A DNA stretch of 64,000 bases, from the NCBI RefSeq assembly GCF_050003625.1, contig NC_134397.1, forward strand, positions 98,998,162-99,062,161. The letters run 5' to 3'. Made by a program: the position numbers and the translations under genes. This document shows positions 32,647 to 44,806 of this stretch, piece after piece; positions within the stretch are counted from its first letter, which is position 1, and every line of letters starts with the position of its first letter. This stretch comes from Haematobia irritans (taxonomy: Eukaryota; Arthropoda; Insecta; Diptera; Muscidae). The notes under the pieces are model-generated. The model had not been told where the DNA came from, made no database searches, and worked only from the letters and a program-made list of their open reading frames with translations.

Positions 32647-35600
32647 TTATTTTTCTTTGTTGAACCAACCAGATTGTTCCAAAAACATTAGCAGACTGCT
32701 TAAGTTAACGTTTTCCAGATCCGCCAGTAATCTGAAGCTATATGCTCCTAAAAGTTGCTTGCGCTTTACAAAAAATGCAGGACACTCACACAAGAGGTGT
32801 TTAATTGATTCTTTTTCCTTCGCATCATGACAGCTCATACAATAGTCATTATACTTCGCGCCAATAGTTTTTGCAAAATCGCCTATCAGGCAGCGACCCG
32901 TTATAGCAGATATCAGGAGTGATATCTGACGTCTCGAGAACATTAGCATATCTAGTGTGCGGTTTAAGTTGAAATGGGGCCATATTTGCTTGGTGTCGTT
33001 ACAACCCTTGCAATTCTCCCATCGAACATTTGCCATCCTAACAGCCTTCTCACGCAGCATGAGCTTGCAGGTAGCTAGGGGCATACCAACAAATTCCAGT
33101 TCCCCTGGAATATGTAAGGTAGTCCCTAGCCTTGCCAACTCATCCGCTTCGCAGTTCCCCGGTATGTTCCTATGGCCAGGCACCCATATTAGGTGAATAT
33201 TGTACTGCTCAGCCATCTCATTGAGAGATTTGCGGCAGTCGATGGCCGTTTTCGAGTTGAGGAACACAGAGTCCAAGGATTTTATTGCAGGTTGACTGTC
33301 TGAGTATATATTAATGCCAATATTTGTTGGAACATTACTTCTCAGCCAATTCGCCACCTCTCTTATTGCTAATATTTCAGCCTGAAAAACACTACAGTGA
33401 TTAGGTAATCTTTTCGCTATTCGAATTTCCAGATCTTTAGAATATACTCCGAACCCCACTTGTCCATTCAATTTGGAGCCATCAGTATAGAAATCTATAT
33501 ATCTTTTATTCCCCGGGGTCTGTGTACACCACGCCTCACTGTTGGGAATTAGAGTTTCAAACTTTTTGTCGAAAAGTGGTTTTGCCAGGGTATAATCCAC
33601 TACGTTAGGCACATCTGGCATTATTTTGAGGACCGAACTATGACCGTACATTTTTTCCGACCACAGCGATAGCTCGCGCAACCGCACAGCCGTTGTTGCA
33701 GCTGACTGTTTGGCCAAAATGTCTAAAGGCAATAGATGTAGCATGACATTAAGGGAGTCTGTTCCTGTCTTACTAAATGCGCCTGAGATACATAAGCTCG
33801 CCATACGCTGAACTTTATCTAAACAAGTCGGTTTCTGAAGTGCCGGCCACCAGACTACAACACCATATAGCATTATAGGTCTAACTACTGCAGTGTATAG
33901 CCAATGCACAATTTTTGGTTTTAGTCCCCACTTTTTCCCTATTGCCTTTTTGCACGAGTACAAAGCTACCGTGGCTTTTCTCGCCCTCTCTTCAATATTA
34001 AGCCTAAAATTCAGCTTCCTGTCCAAAATAACGCCAAGGTATTTTGCACACTCACCAAAGGGAATTTCAGTACCCCCTAAGGAAATGGGCCTAACCGTGG
34101 GAGTTTTACGATCTTTGCAGTACATGACTAGTTCTGTCTTTGCTGGATTTACACCAAGACCATTATCTTTCGCCCATTTCTCAGTCATCCGGAGAGCTCT
34201 CTGTATAATATCTCTGATTGTGGATGGGAATTTTCCCCTGACTGCTAGCGCCACATCATCTGCGTATGCCACCACTTTTATCCTTTCTTTTTCTAGGGAA
34301 ACCAGAAGGTTGTTTATAGCAACATTCCAAAGAAGAGGTGATAGAACTCCTCCTTGGGGAGTGCCTCTGTTCACATACCTTTGTATGTTTGTTTGCCCTA
34401 GTGTGGCTGAAATACGTCTCTTTATTAGAAGTTCGTCTAACAGCCTAAGTATACCTGGATCAACATTCAGAGTTGTCAGTCCATTTAATATCGAGCTCGG
34501 ATGGACATTATTGAACGCCCTTCGATGTCTAGAAACGCCACGATTGTGTATTCTTTGACAGATAGTGAGCTTTCAATAAAGCTGACTAGTTCATGCAATG
34601 CGGTCTCAGTAGACCTGCCCTTCGAGTATGCATGCTGTCGTTTCGAGAGCAAACTTGAATCCACGCTAGTTCTAAGATACATGTCTATCATCCTCTCCAG
34701 GGTATTAAGTAGGAATGAGGATAAGCTGATTGGTCGGAAATCCTTCGCACTCGAGTGAGAGGCTTTTCCTGCTTTAGGTATGAAGACGACTTTTGTTTCC
34801 CTCCACTTTTCTGGAATATATGCTAAGTTTACACATCGTTTATATATCACCGTCAACCAGGGGATAACTCTTTCAGCCACTGCCTGTAACTCCGCCGGAG
34901 TAATTCCATCAGGTCCGGGGGATTTGAATGGTCCAAAGCTATTTAAAGCCCATTTTATTCTAGATTCCGACACAATTTCCTCGATAGGAAATGATCGCTG
35001 AGCCTCTGTTACACCGCCGGAACATGGTTCAACCGTCTGATTTCCAGGGAAGTGTGTGTCCAAAAGTACCTCCAACGTCTCCTCACTGGACGTTGTCCAA
35101 TTTCCCTCCGATGTTTTAATGAAACCTGGAGCGGTGTTAGTGGATGCTAGTACCTTCCGTAGTCTGGAAGCCTCTGACGTATTCTCAATACTGCTACAGT
35201 AATCATCCCAAGAGTTTTGTTGAGACCTTCTCAGTTCTCGTTTATATTCTCTCAGATTCATCTTGTAAGTGTCCCAATCCTCCGGAGCTCTTGTGGACTT
35301 TGCTTTGCTAAAGAGCTTCCTGCAGGATTTCCTCATATTACGTAACTCCGTAGTCCACCATGGCGGCCGATTTTTTCCCCTTGGCTTTCCTCTAGGGCAA
35401 GCAGCTTTCAGTGAAATGTTGAAGGCTTTAGTAATCCGCTCCACTGCGTGTTCGATATCTTGCACAGTGCTCATATTTGTCTCCGGCATTTCCGGTATCA
35501 TCGAATTAAACGATTCCCTATACCTATTCCAATCAGCTTTCCTAACATTTGGCGGAAATATGGTCTTTGAAGTACGAACAGCCAATCTGAAACTGATGTA

Positions 35601-36248
35601 GCGATGATCTGAGAAGCTATGTTCCCTCAAAACTTGCCACTCAGATATCTTATCATTCAGTTCCGGAGAGGTCAACGTTACGTCCAAAACCTCTTGTCTG
35701 TTCCTGGTGACGAAGGTTGGTGCATCTCCCTTATTGCAAACTACCAGGTTAGTACGCAAAATAAACTCTATTAGCGACTCTCCCCTTGCATTAGTATCAC
35801 TACTTCCCCAAATACTATGATGTGCATTTGCATCGCATCCCATAATGAGTTTTGTCTTTGTTTTTAGTGACTCCTCAACTAAGGTCTTAACGGCACAGGG
35901 TGGCATCTCCCTATCATGTCCCATGTAGACCGAAGGTACCCAATATTTGCATGTGGATATCTCTAGACTGGCTACGACAGTGTCTGCATTGCTCAATGAA
36001 GGAAGCAGAAACAAGTTTAGTTCGTTGTTAGCAATTATACATGCTCGATTTATATCGGTACCGGTATTATGCAAAAGTTTGAAACCCGGAGTGCTTAATT
36101 CACAGATCTTGTTCTTATATATGTATGGTTCTTGAATAAGAACTATATCTATGTCTCCTTTCATCAGGAGAACTTTTAAGGCAGCACAAGCGGCCTTACA
36201 ATGGTGAAGATTTATCTGGAGGAACCGTAGAACCATCCAAATTTTCAA
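32647..36248 (-). pseudogene. LINE L2 ORF2: APE endonuclease, RT, RNase H, zinc tail
   Basis: About 1200 codons. N-terminal APE endonuclease: FLQINLHHCKAA, VLIQEPYI (Glu), GCDANAHHSIW (Asp/Asn), and SFSDHRYI (His). RT: VVFIPKAGK, DFRPISLSS, HAYSKGRSTETAL, VAFLDIEG, GTPQGGVLSPLLWN and VAYADDVALAV (catalytic YADD). RNase H: FYTDGSKLNG, FQAEILAIREV, IYSDSQPAIKS, NCEADELARLG. The tail has a Cys/His cluster (CMSCHDAKEKESIKHLLCEC). RNase H after RT places it near the Loa/I groups. One base missing in a C run near 34521 (compare 37569-37572) shifts the frame after the RT motif A region; otherwise open. Confidence 0.9.
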
Positions 36249-37419
36249 CCACCGTCACATCAGCCGCTTCAATTGAGTCATCAAGGGCTTCCTCTTCACA
36301 GATCTCGGTGACTCTCGCAACAATCCGCGGTTCAGTTTTGGTGAGGCTTGAGCCTGTAGAAACTTCCCTCATATGATTTTCGCCATAGTCTGCAGGTTTT
36401 ATGTCTCCTCCGGCTTCGCTAGGAGATTTTTCCACTGCTGACTATACCGGAGGCTTGTCCGTTTCGGAATCCTTTGGCTGATCGCTTTTGTATACCTTCA
36501 TATGGATATCATGAAAGCCATAACTTACGCGTCCTTGGGTCTGGGCTAGATGTGGCAGCGACTCTATGTTTAATATAAACACCGCATGTCGTCTTGGTCC
36601 ATCCACCTCATCCAAACGACCAACCTTCCAATCGGCGGTTGGAAGATCTGGGTTACATTCTTTTAGTCTCTCTAGTATTGACTCAGGATCAGGAGGGTTT
36701 GCCGGTATCCATGCATGTGCTCTAGGTTTAGCCGGTATGTCTTTTTTATCGACTAACTCCAAAGCGGCTCCTTCCCAAACTTCACCAATTAGCATCAATG
36801 CAGCTTTAAAGCAATCCATAGACCTCTGGTCTGCAAAAGCTATTAACTTATATCGTCCTTGATACCATCCAGCATCTTGCCGTCGAGGACTTGGTCCGGG
36901 AAACTTTTTTCGCACCTCTGAGTAGACACCAGACATCGCGTTCTCAATTTCCCCCCATTTTTGCCTTGGAATCATACCGTCCAATGCTCCTTTATTAATA
37001 ATAGCCATCACAAGGCTGTCTTTTGCAACTGAGGCAAACGATCTTTGATCCCGTTTAGAGGATGGCAGCTCGTCCGGTGATCGTTCCCTTTTTCCAGCTT
37101 CAAGAATTCCTTGAGCCCATTTTAAGGAATCGCTTTGCTTAGCCGACAACGTGCTTGGGTCGACTGATCCTAATTTCTTTAGGATAAACAAAGCATTTCT
37201 TCGTTCCTTGAATCTCTTTCGAGAGGGATTGCCTCCTTTTGATGTCGTCACCTTAGAAAAGGCTCGACTTGCCAAAGTGTCACCGCCAGTCGACCCGTCT
37301 ACAGGTCGACTAATTGGGCCTGACTCTTGGTCGATGCCCAAATTTATAACTTCAGTCGTTACCCGTCCACTGGGCCCTGAAGTTAGCAACCCAGTGGATG
37401 ACTTTGAATTTCGCTGCAT
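36196..37419 (-). pseudogene. LINE L2 ORF1 with one amber codon
   Basis: Starts MQRNSKSSTGLL at 37419 and ends KSSPL at 36196, about 407 codons. TAG at 36442-36444 interrupts it; copy H reads GAG there (about 50540), so the lesion is specific to L2. The middle has RSFASVAKDSLVMAI and a conserved domain from GWYQGRYKLIAFAD to FHDIHMKVYKSD, resembling a nucleic-acid-binding domain found in dipteran retroelement ORF1 proteins (perhaps DUF4780). No zinc knuckle seen. The start of ORF2 overlaps its end by about 50 bp. Confidence 0.85.
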
Positions 37420-37529
37420 GGTGGTTTATTATTTCCACCACACGTGAAATTCGTAATAAGTACTTATTACGATGAAATACTCCGCTATTAAAAAACACGT
37501 CCGTTCAGTTCGACGGTTGAAGAATAGCC

Positions 37530-38154
37530 TCCATTTAATATCGAGCTCGGATGGACATTATTGAACGCCCCTTCAATCTCTAGAAACGCCACGATTGTGT
37601 ATTCTTTGACAGATAGTGAGCTTTCAATAAAGCTGACTAGTTCATGTAATGCGGTCTCAGTAGACCTGCCCTTCGAGTATGCATGCTGTCGTTTCGAGAG
37701 CAACCTTGAATCCACGCTAGTTCTAAGATACATGTCTATCATCCTCTAAGTAGGAATGAGGATAAGCTGATTGGTCGGAAATCCTTCGCACTCGAATGAG
37801 AGGCTTTTCCCGCTTTAGGTATGAAGACGACTTTTGTTTCTCTCCACTTTTCTGGAATATATGCTACGTTTACACATCGTTTATATATCATCGTCAACCA
37901 GGGCATAATTCTTTCAGCCACTGCTTGTAATTCCGCCGGCGTAATTCCATCAGGTCCGGGGGATTTGAATGGTCCAAAGCTATTTAAAGCCCATTTTATT
38001 CTAGATTCCGACACAATTTCCTCGATAGGAAATGACCGCTGCGCCTCTGTTACACCGCCAGAACATGGTTCAACCGTCTGATTTCCAGGGAAGTGTGTGT
38101 TCAAAAGTACCTCCAACGTCTCCTCACTGGACGTTGTCCAATTTCCCTCCGATG
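37530..38154 (-). pseudogene. H copy: ORF2 fragment before the Transib-like insertion
   Basis: Matches L2 34490-35113. Open parts are 37488-37742 and 37739-38167, separated by a small deletion near 37745 (the phrase CTCTCCAGGGTATTAAG of L2 is missing). Contains SPGPDGITPAELQAV and DFRPISLSS. Ends with CGATG, the 5-bp duplication. Confidence 0.88.
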
Positions 38155-38204
38155 CATAGTGGACCAAATGACAGGTTTTTGACGCATTAAATCAACGGAA
38201 GCAT

Positions 38205-38560
38205 CCAGAGCTCTGAAATTTTGTACATATACCACTGGGGATGAGAAATTTTGGACAGATCGGCCCACTGCCACGCACACTTTCAAATGAAGGCCTATTT
38301 CAACCCAAAGGAAGCGCGCCGAGAGCTCTGAAATTTTGTACATGAACCACTGGGGATGAGAATAAAATATGATATAAAAATTTGGACCGATCCGCCCATT
38401 GCCACGCCCACTTTGAAATGAAGGGCTTATTTCAACCAAAAGGAAGCGCCTAGGCTCTGACATTTTTTACATGTACCACTGGGGATGAGAATAAAGTATG
38501 ATCAGGCCTACCGATCCGGCCACTGCCACACCCACTTCCTAATGGAGGATGTATCTCAAC
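38205..38560. repeat. Three degenerate units, 115-129 bp, inside the Transib-like element
   Basis: CCACTGGGGATGAGA begins at 38232, 38347 and 38476. Each unit also has CTCTGA(A)ATTTT before it, and GATC(C/G)G, CACTGCCAC/CATTGCCACGCCCACTTT and ATTTCAACC after it. Confidence 0.8.
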
Positions 38561-39773
38561 CACTTTTATCATACACCAAATTTAATATATCAATATGTAC
38601 ACTCTTAGAAAAATATGTTTTTCATATGTTCCGATATAAACAAAATGTGTTTCGGGCACAATTTTAAAACACAATATATTTAAGTGCAAACATGTAATGT
38701 TCCTAAACTAACACTAAATGTTTGGGACATCTATGTTAATATGTTAGAATATATTATGTTTGGGGCATGAATGTTTCATAAAAATCATATGTGTGAATGC
38801 AAACATATATAAATTTACAAATTTCGACTTAACATACATATGTTGTGATATTTTATTCAAAGCGACAGAGAGAGAGAGAGTATAGAGAAAGAAATAGAGA
38901 TGGAAACCGGGAGAGTTGACGAAAGATATCAACATAACACAGCGAAACAATCAAAAGAGAACAATTTCTGTGAAACCGCTTTTGTTTCGGAAAACTGATT
39001 TATGATAAGGCCAAAAATTTGATATGCTTAAATCTAAATATTATTTAATTTGAATAAAGAGAATAGACATTCGGAACCAAGAGAATAGACATCTGAAAAA
39101 CAAACAGCATATGTTTTCGCCTTGAGAGCAGCATTTTATGTATGTGTGGACATGAGTTTCGTTTATTATTTTGGCATTATGGGCACAATTTTTTTCTTGG
39201 TTCGTTAAAAGAAATCAGGGGTCTTCATAAAAATAACGAAAGGGCACTATACTCTTTTTAGAGTTGGGACAGTAAAATGAAATAAGGAGGAAATAGTGAA
39301 AAATTACATAGTAAAATGTTTAAAAACAAGTCCACGAGGAGTTGACGGACACCTTCAAATATAAAAGCGGGCATTAAGTTCGAGTTTTGCAGCTAAAACA
39401 ATTCAAACAGTTTATTTTCTTTAAAATGAATTATTAAAGAAAAATGCTAGTAAAAAACTGTTGACGCCTAAATAAATTTATATTTATATTATAAAATTAT
39501 TTATGTATGTTTCTACTCGACTCCACGTCCTTCTTTTGTTAGAGTTTTTAAATTCCATCCAAATTTTAAAGTTTTGTGCCAAAAACAGTTTTTTGTTACA
39601 AAATTGTTATTTTTGCAATAAAAAATAATATTTTATCAAAAAATCAGTCAATTTCGTTTATATCAAGCACTGCTACTGACTATAAATCTTTAATAACCCA
39701 CATTTCGAAGTTTCATTATAAAAATTTAATATAGTATAAATATAAATGTGTAAATTAAAAAAAAAAAAAGTGT

Positions 39774-39846
39774 TCGGTCGGAGCAGGGATTGAACCCACG
39801 ACCCTTTGCATGCAAGGCAGACATGCTAACCACTGCTCCACGTGGC
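39774..39846 (-). other. tRNA-Ala-like sequence in family A copy 3
   Basis: Minus-strand TGGAGCAGTGGTTAGC and GGGTTCAATCCC with TTGCATG between. The anticodon stem pairs at 4 of 5 positions. Matches 10276-10348. Confidence 0.6.
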
Positions 39847-39960
39847 AAACAAATGTATGTTTCTGTTAAATAATGTTCTGTTTGCATGGGCTCGTGGGCG
39901 CTGCAAACTATGCTATATAAATGTAACTTATAACGATAATTATCTACTTGTGACTATAAC

Positions 39961-40030
39961 AGCTACGTAGCCCAGTGGTAGTGTGTTGGCTTACAAACTG
40001 TGTGGTCCTCGGTTCGATTCTCCGTGCAGG
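39961..40030 (+). other. Second tRNA-like sequence in family A copy 3
   Basis: TAGCCCAGTGGTAGTGTG and GGTTCGATTCTCC at tRNA-like spacing, with GCTTACAAACTG between. Matches 10463-10532; related to 47926-47996 and 49506-49578 in family B. Confidence 0.6.
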
Positions 40031-40342
40031 CGAAAGGTAAAATTTAAAAAATGTATAAAAGTGAATAATTTCTTCAACATTATTTGTATTACAGAAAAAG
40101 GTGCCAAGAAGTAAAATATTTCGTGGAAGTGAAAATTACGAGTATGTTAGGCAATGAGCACAATCGTCTTTGGGAAAAATTCTTCCAAGCATATATTTTT
40201 TGGGCTCAAAATGCTTCCAAACATATAATATGTTCACATAAAACAAACATATGAATGTTTCGGTAGTATCCAATAATATATGTGCTTCCTGCAAAATATG
40301 TTTGGAACATATGTTAGAGAAGCGATTTTTTTTGAGGGTGTA

Positions 40343-41238
40343 GTAACATTGGAAACTTAAAATCTTCAATGACTATTAATCAAGTTCCTTAATCTAATTT
40401 GTCCATAAAAGCTCGAATAATAATTGTAAAATTAAAATACATATCATGCATTTGGACGTTAATTATCTGTTTCAGTATCAGGCTAACATGAAAAATAATT
40501 AGAACGGATGCTCTCTGTTACTCCATCTTGATCACTACCTTAGAGTGTATATGATTTCAGAAATTGAAGTTCAATTCAATCTCTTACACTCTCCTTTTAT
40601 ACCATTATTTCTGCAATACTATGTAGAAATGCGAACATATTCATTACAAAATGTCCAGATTTTGCCAACCCTGTATGTGTTTGTAGAAAAAAAAACATTT
40701 TTGTGTTCCCAGTCCAAAAATAACATTTTGTTCTTTAAACATGTGTGAAGTGATCGTATTACTTCTGTACGTGTCACTACCTTAACACTCTGCTATATGT
40801 AAGTCTATATTTAAATATTAGCTTTATGATTTTTTTATTAATGATATGGTAGATATTGCAGATTTACTCAAATTTCTCATTCGTTGCCATTGTTTTGTCC
40901 AGATGTTTCTACTAAACAAAGTAACGCTACTTCATTCTATTTCCCAGCACAATTATTTTACTTTTTTCTTCAAGTTTTCATGGTAGACCTCTCTCTTTTT
41001 AATGTTTTTGCATTATTATTACAGCACTGGGAGTTGTTTTCTATCCAATATTTAATAATTTCTGCGTTTTGATTGTAACACCATAATTATAATGGCATAC
41101 CTTCATTAGCACTTATAAGCTGACAAATGTATGTTTGCAAGAAAGACAACATCTCAACCATTCTAACGCAGTATAAAACTCTACCAATACGTTCCAATAT
41201 AGTAAGTTCTACTCCAGACAACATGTGACATACATTAT
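40343..41238. other. Transib-like element interior, no gene
   Basis: AT-rich, only short chance frames. I see no transposase motif. Confidence 0.4.
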
Positions 41239-41246
41239 ATTTAGCA

Positions 41247-43422
41247 CAGGGCTGTGGAGTCGAGTCAATTTTGCTCTACTCCGACTCCGACTCCAGCATT
41301 TTTCATCAGCTCGACTCCGACTCCGACTCCGGAGTCGACTCCGGGTAATATAACTAAATCTCATTTTAATACCACTAATTTGTAGTTATATTGTGGGGGT
41401 ACCGTAAGTGGATCGATACGATACGTATTTACGATACGTATTTATTTATGTGTGCAAAAAAAGGGTCTTAATTTCATACTAGATGCCAATTGAACTCTAT
41501 ATTTCAAATTTAGGGCAATGTTTAATAAATAAAATAATTATATAACAGATGCGAAGATACCAACAGTATATGTATTTGTGGACCAAAATTATTGATACTA
41601 TCTCAAATCCTTTAAATTTGTTTCGAGCTATATAAAGGTTTATATTCCCATATGCCTGAATTTTAATGTGAATCGATTAGACAAAATTGTATATACTTCT
41701 ACAAAATCTATGTACTTAAAATTTAAATCTAACGTTATACACACAAATTTAAAAAAATCACAATTTTAACAAAAAATAAAAATGCAAGGAAAGTCTAAAG
41801 TCGGGCGTGCCGATTATAATATACTCTGCACAACTTTGTATTTAGATCTACATTTTGATAAAATCTCAAATCAGACTTCTATAAAATCTCGGGCAATATT
41901 TGGGAAATATTTATAATTGTTTAGACAATTTCGCAAAAATGCATTTATGATTCATTCATTGAAAAATTTGAGTCATTTCTACAAGTTTTCGACTTAGCAG
42001 CAATTTTTCCAAAATTGTATGCTCACTGAATACAATTTTGGAAAAATTTTTGTCTAGTAAATAAAATTTTGCAAAAATTTATATAGAAATAAAATTTTGC
42101 AAAATTTTCTACAGAAACAAAATTTTGACTAAATTTTCTATAGAAATACAATTTTGGCAAAATTTTTATAGAAATCAAATTTTGACCAAATATATAGAAA
42201 TAAAATTTTGAATAAAATTTTTATAGAAATAAAATTTGCCAAAATTTTTTATAGAAATGAAAGTTTAAAAAAATTATCAATAGAAATACAATTTAAAAAA
42301 ATTGTGTAGCAATCAAAATTTTGCAAAATTTTCTATAGAAATAAAATTTTGCAAAATATTCTATAGAAACAAAGTTTAGACTAAATTTTATATAGAAAAA
42401 ATATTTCTATAGTAATAAAATTTTGAATACATTTTTTATAGCAGTGAGTATCAGTGAGCATCAGTAAGAAAAAAATTTGGGAAAATTTGCTATAGAAATA
42501 AAATTTGAAAATTTTTCTTATAGAAATAAAATTTTGAAAAAAATTATCAATAAAAATAAAATTTTAGAATAATTTTTGTGTAGTAAATAAAATTCTGCAA
42601 AATATTTTACAGAAACAAAATTTTGACTAAATTTTCTATAGAAATAAAATGTTGACCAAATTTTCTAATAAAAAAATCTATTACTATAAAATTTTGGCAA
42701 AATTTTCTCTAGAAATAAAATTTTGACCAAATTTTCTAATAAAAAAATCTATTTCTATAAAATTTTGGCAAAATTTTCTATAGAAATAAAATTTGGATTT
42801 AAATTTGTATAGAAATAAAATTATCAATAGAAATAAAATTTTGAAAAAAATTTTGTGTAACAAACAAAATTTTGCAAAATTTTCTATAGAAATAAAATTT
42901 TGACTAAATTTACTATAGAAAAAATATTTCTATAGTAATAAAATTTTGAATAAATTTTTATAGAAATAAAATTTTGACAAAACTTTTTATAGAAATAACA
43001 TTTTGACAAAATTTTCTATAAAAATCAACTTTGAAAAAATTTTCTGTGAATATTCCACATATATATATGGCCGTAAAATAAAAATAATATCAATTGTTCG
43101 AAATATTTCAAATAAATTGATATGGGCATTAAAATGGATCGATCCATCCCATCTGCTAGTCTAACATTCTAGGAAACATAAAAAGATAGTAGTAATTGGA
43201 AGTTGATTTTCATTTACAATCATGCTGTACATTGATCGAATGAACAACGCAATGGAAACTAATTTGCGTAAAAACTTGTTTAGTTACAAAAATGTGAAGT
43301 GTTTTAAAAAATTTGGTTTAGCCGGAGTCGGAGTCGAGCAAAATTTTTACGACTCCGACTCCGACTCCAGCAAAATCTTCAGACTCCGACTCCAAGACTC
43401 CGACTCCGGCTCCACAGCCCTG
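41247..43422. mobile_element. hAT-type non-autonomous element 1 (2176 bp)
   Basis: Inverted ends CAGGGCTGTGGAGTCG / CGGCTCCACAGCCCTG with subterminal GACTCCGACTCC repeats on both sides. A perfect 8-bp duplication ATTTAGCA flanks it (41239-41246, 43423-43430), diagnostic of hAT. The interior is mainly the AT minisatellite. No transposase frame. Confidence 0.92.
41995..43060. repeat. AT minisatellite (reverse orientation) inside hAT element 1
   Basis: Degenerate ~29-bp units AAATTTTCTATAGAAATAAA plus ATTTTG, the reverse complement of the array at 26936-27245. More diverged than that array. Confidence 0.85.
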
Positions 43423-43692
43423 ATTTAGCAAAGAAAAAATATGTTTTTTTCACACATTTGTCTTAAATAACCAAACAATATTTACAATCGCTGCTAACTC
43501 TTACTAAAAGTACATACCTTGACTTCAATTTTACATTTTAAATTAAGTTTATAACTTTAAAAACTTTTTTTACCAGCAAAATCTCTAAAGCAGATCTTCC
43601 CAAATGGGGGCGCGCCCCCCTAGGGGGGCACCACGAGATTCCAGGGGGGGGCGCAGCGTCATTTTTGGTTGAGCATTATCATTAAATTTGTT

Positions 43693-44186
43693 CACAGAAA
43701 AAAATTCCGTAGTTAAACTAACGCTAAATATAACTTATTTTTATTGGAAAAAAATTATTTACTTGTAGTTAAATTTTATTATTTTTATCGAAATTTTCTA
43801 CAGCTAAATGAAATCTTACTTTTTTTAGGTATGTCTCAAATTTTCATGAATTAAACGTGAGTATAAAGTTCAATAACCGTACACATAAGTTCAATATGAA
43901 CTAAAACAAATTAACATTTTCGTACTATTCCCAAAAATAGTAAGAATGAACTTCTACTCGTATATGGTTAAAATGGTCATGATTTGGGGCCAATGATTTT
44001 CTTCTTTACTTTTAGTTCATTTTTTCTTCTATGATATGATGTAATTTCGTGAACTGCAGTTAAAAAGTACAACAAGGCATTAAAATTTCCTGCTTTTAAC
44101 AACACTTTGTGGAAATCTCAAAATGTGGAGTAAAATTTAGTTCAATTTTCGTGCGTGGTAGTTCATACAGTTCACTTTTTTCGGTG
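43693..44186. mobile_element. CAC...GTG element nested in hAT element 2, TT duplication
   Basis: CACAGAAAAAAATTCCG ... CACTTTTTTCGGTG with TT on both sides (43691-43692, 44187-44188). The interior shares GTAAGAATGAACTT and GGTCATGATTTGGGGCCAA with family C. Shows that the 2-bp target is not always TA. Confidence 0.65.
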
Positions 44187-44683
44187 TTAAAACAACACTA
44201 ATTGTTAAGTTCAACAAAACATCAATAATATACTACAAAAATGCGAAATATTCATTTATAACCATAGTAAGAAAATAATAGAAGTTACATGAAATTCTAT
44301 AATTTGTTGTAGGTTTTCCATTATTAGTCGTTCACTTTATTTACAACGGCTAAATTTCTTGCTAAAATATTTGTATTCACACATTTTAAAAATTTTGAAT
44401 CCATTTTCGTAACTTTTAGACATAAAATCAAAATATCTGCCTTGCCTTCATGTTCAAACTGCTGTCATGTTGAAACAATTGCAAAATTTTCCACTAAAGC
44501 TGAGTACTATGTTCAGTTTTCAAGCTGAAAACCAGCTTATTTTCACGGTTACTTTTTTTAATCAATTAATTTCGAAATATTAAATGGTTCGCAATCAATA
44601 CATTGGATATTTTCCATCCATAATTTGAAGAGACTTGATCAAAATGTTATCATCTTCATATATATTTTTGCACTTTTACGGCC

Positions 44684-44806
44684 TGTTTCTGTATGTCGAA
44701 CGAGCTCTATCGATCGATTGAGACAAACAGCTGAATTTATAATGAAAAATCAGTTGTTTCTGTGCATTTCAGTCGATCGATAGAGCTCGTTCGACATACA
44801 GAAACA
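44684..44806. repeat. Perfect 34-bp inverted repeat, 55-bp spacer
   Basis: TGTTTCTGTATGTCGAACGA, then GCTCTATCGATCGA, at 44684-44717. The exact reverse complement is at 44773-44806. It would form a strong hairpin. It lies within hAT element 2. Confidence 0.9.

Larger units (their letters stand above)
32506..37529 (-). mobile_element. Full-length Loa/I-like LINE (L2), 5024 bp
   Basis: The 3' end lies at 32506 with four GGTTA units, the 5' end near 37529. TCCATTTA flanks it at 32498-32505 and 37530-37537 (8-bp duplication), and the bases either side join into the older copy H. It has ORF1 and ORF2 with only two inactivating lesions, one amber codon and one frameshift, so it is young. It serves here as the empty-site reference for H. 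Confidence 0.92.
38600..40340. mobile_element. CAC...GTG element, family A copy 3, complete (1741 bp)
   Basis: CACTCTTAGAAAAATATG to GATTTTTTTTGAGGGTG with TA on both sides (38598-38599, 40341-40342). The most complete family A copy: no nested insertion and both tRNA-like segments present (39774-39846 minus, 39961-40030 plus). A GCGACAGAGAGAGAGAGAG purine run occurs at about 38862. No transposase. Confidence 0.85.

Noticed and set aside
39961..40030. Functional tRNA gene
   Set aside because: A and B boxes are present but acceptor and anticodon stems do not pair properly, and the sequence is shared by transposon copies.
43222..43428. 68-codon frame with SDSDSS repeats
   Set aside because: Made by the GACTCC subterminal repeats of hAT element 1.
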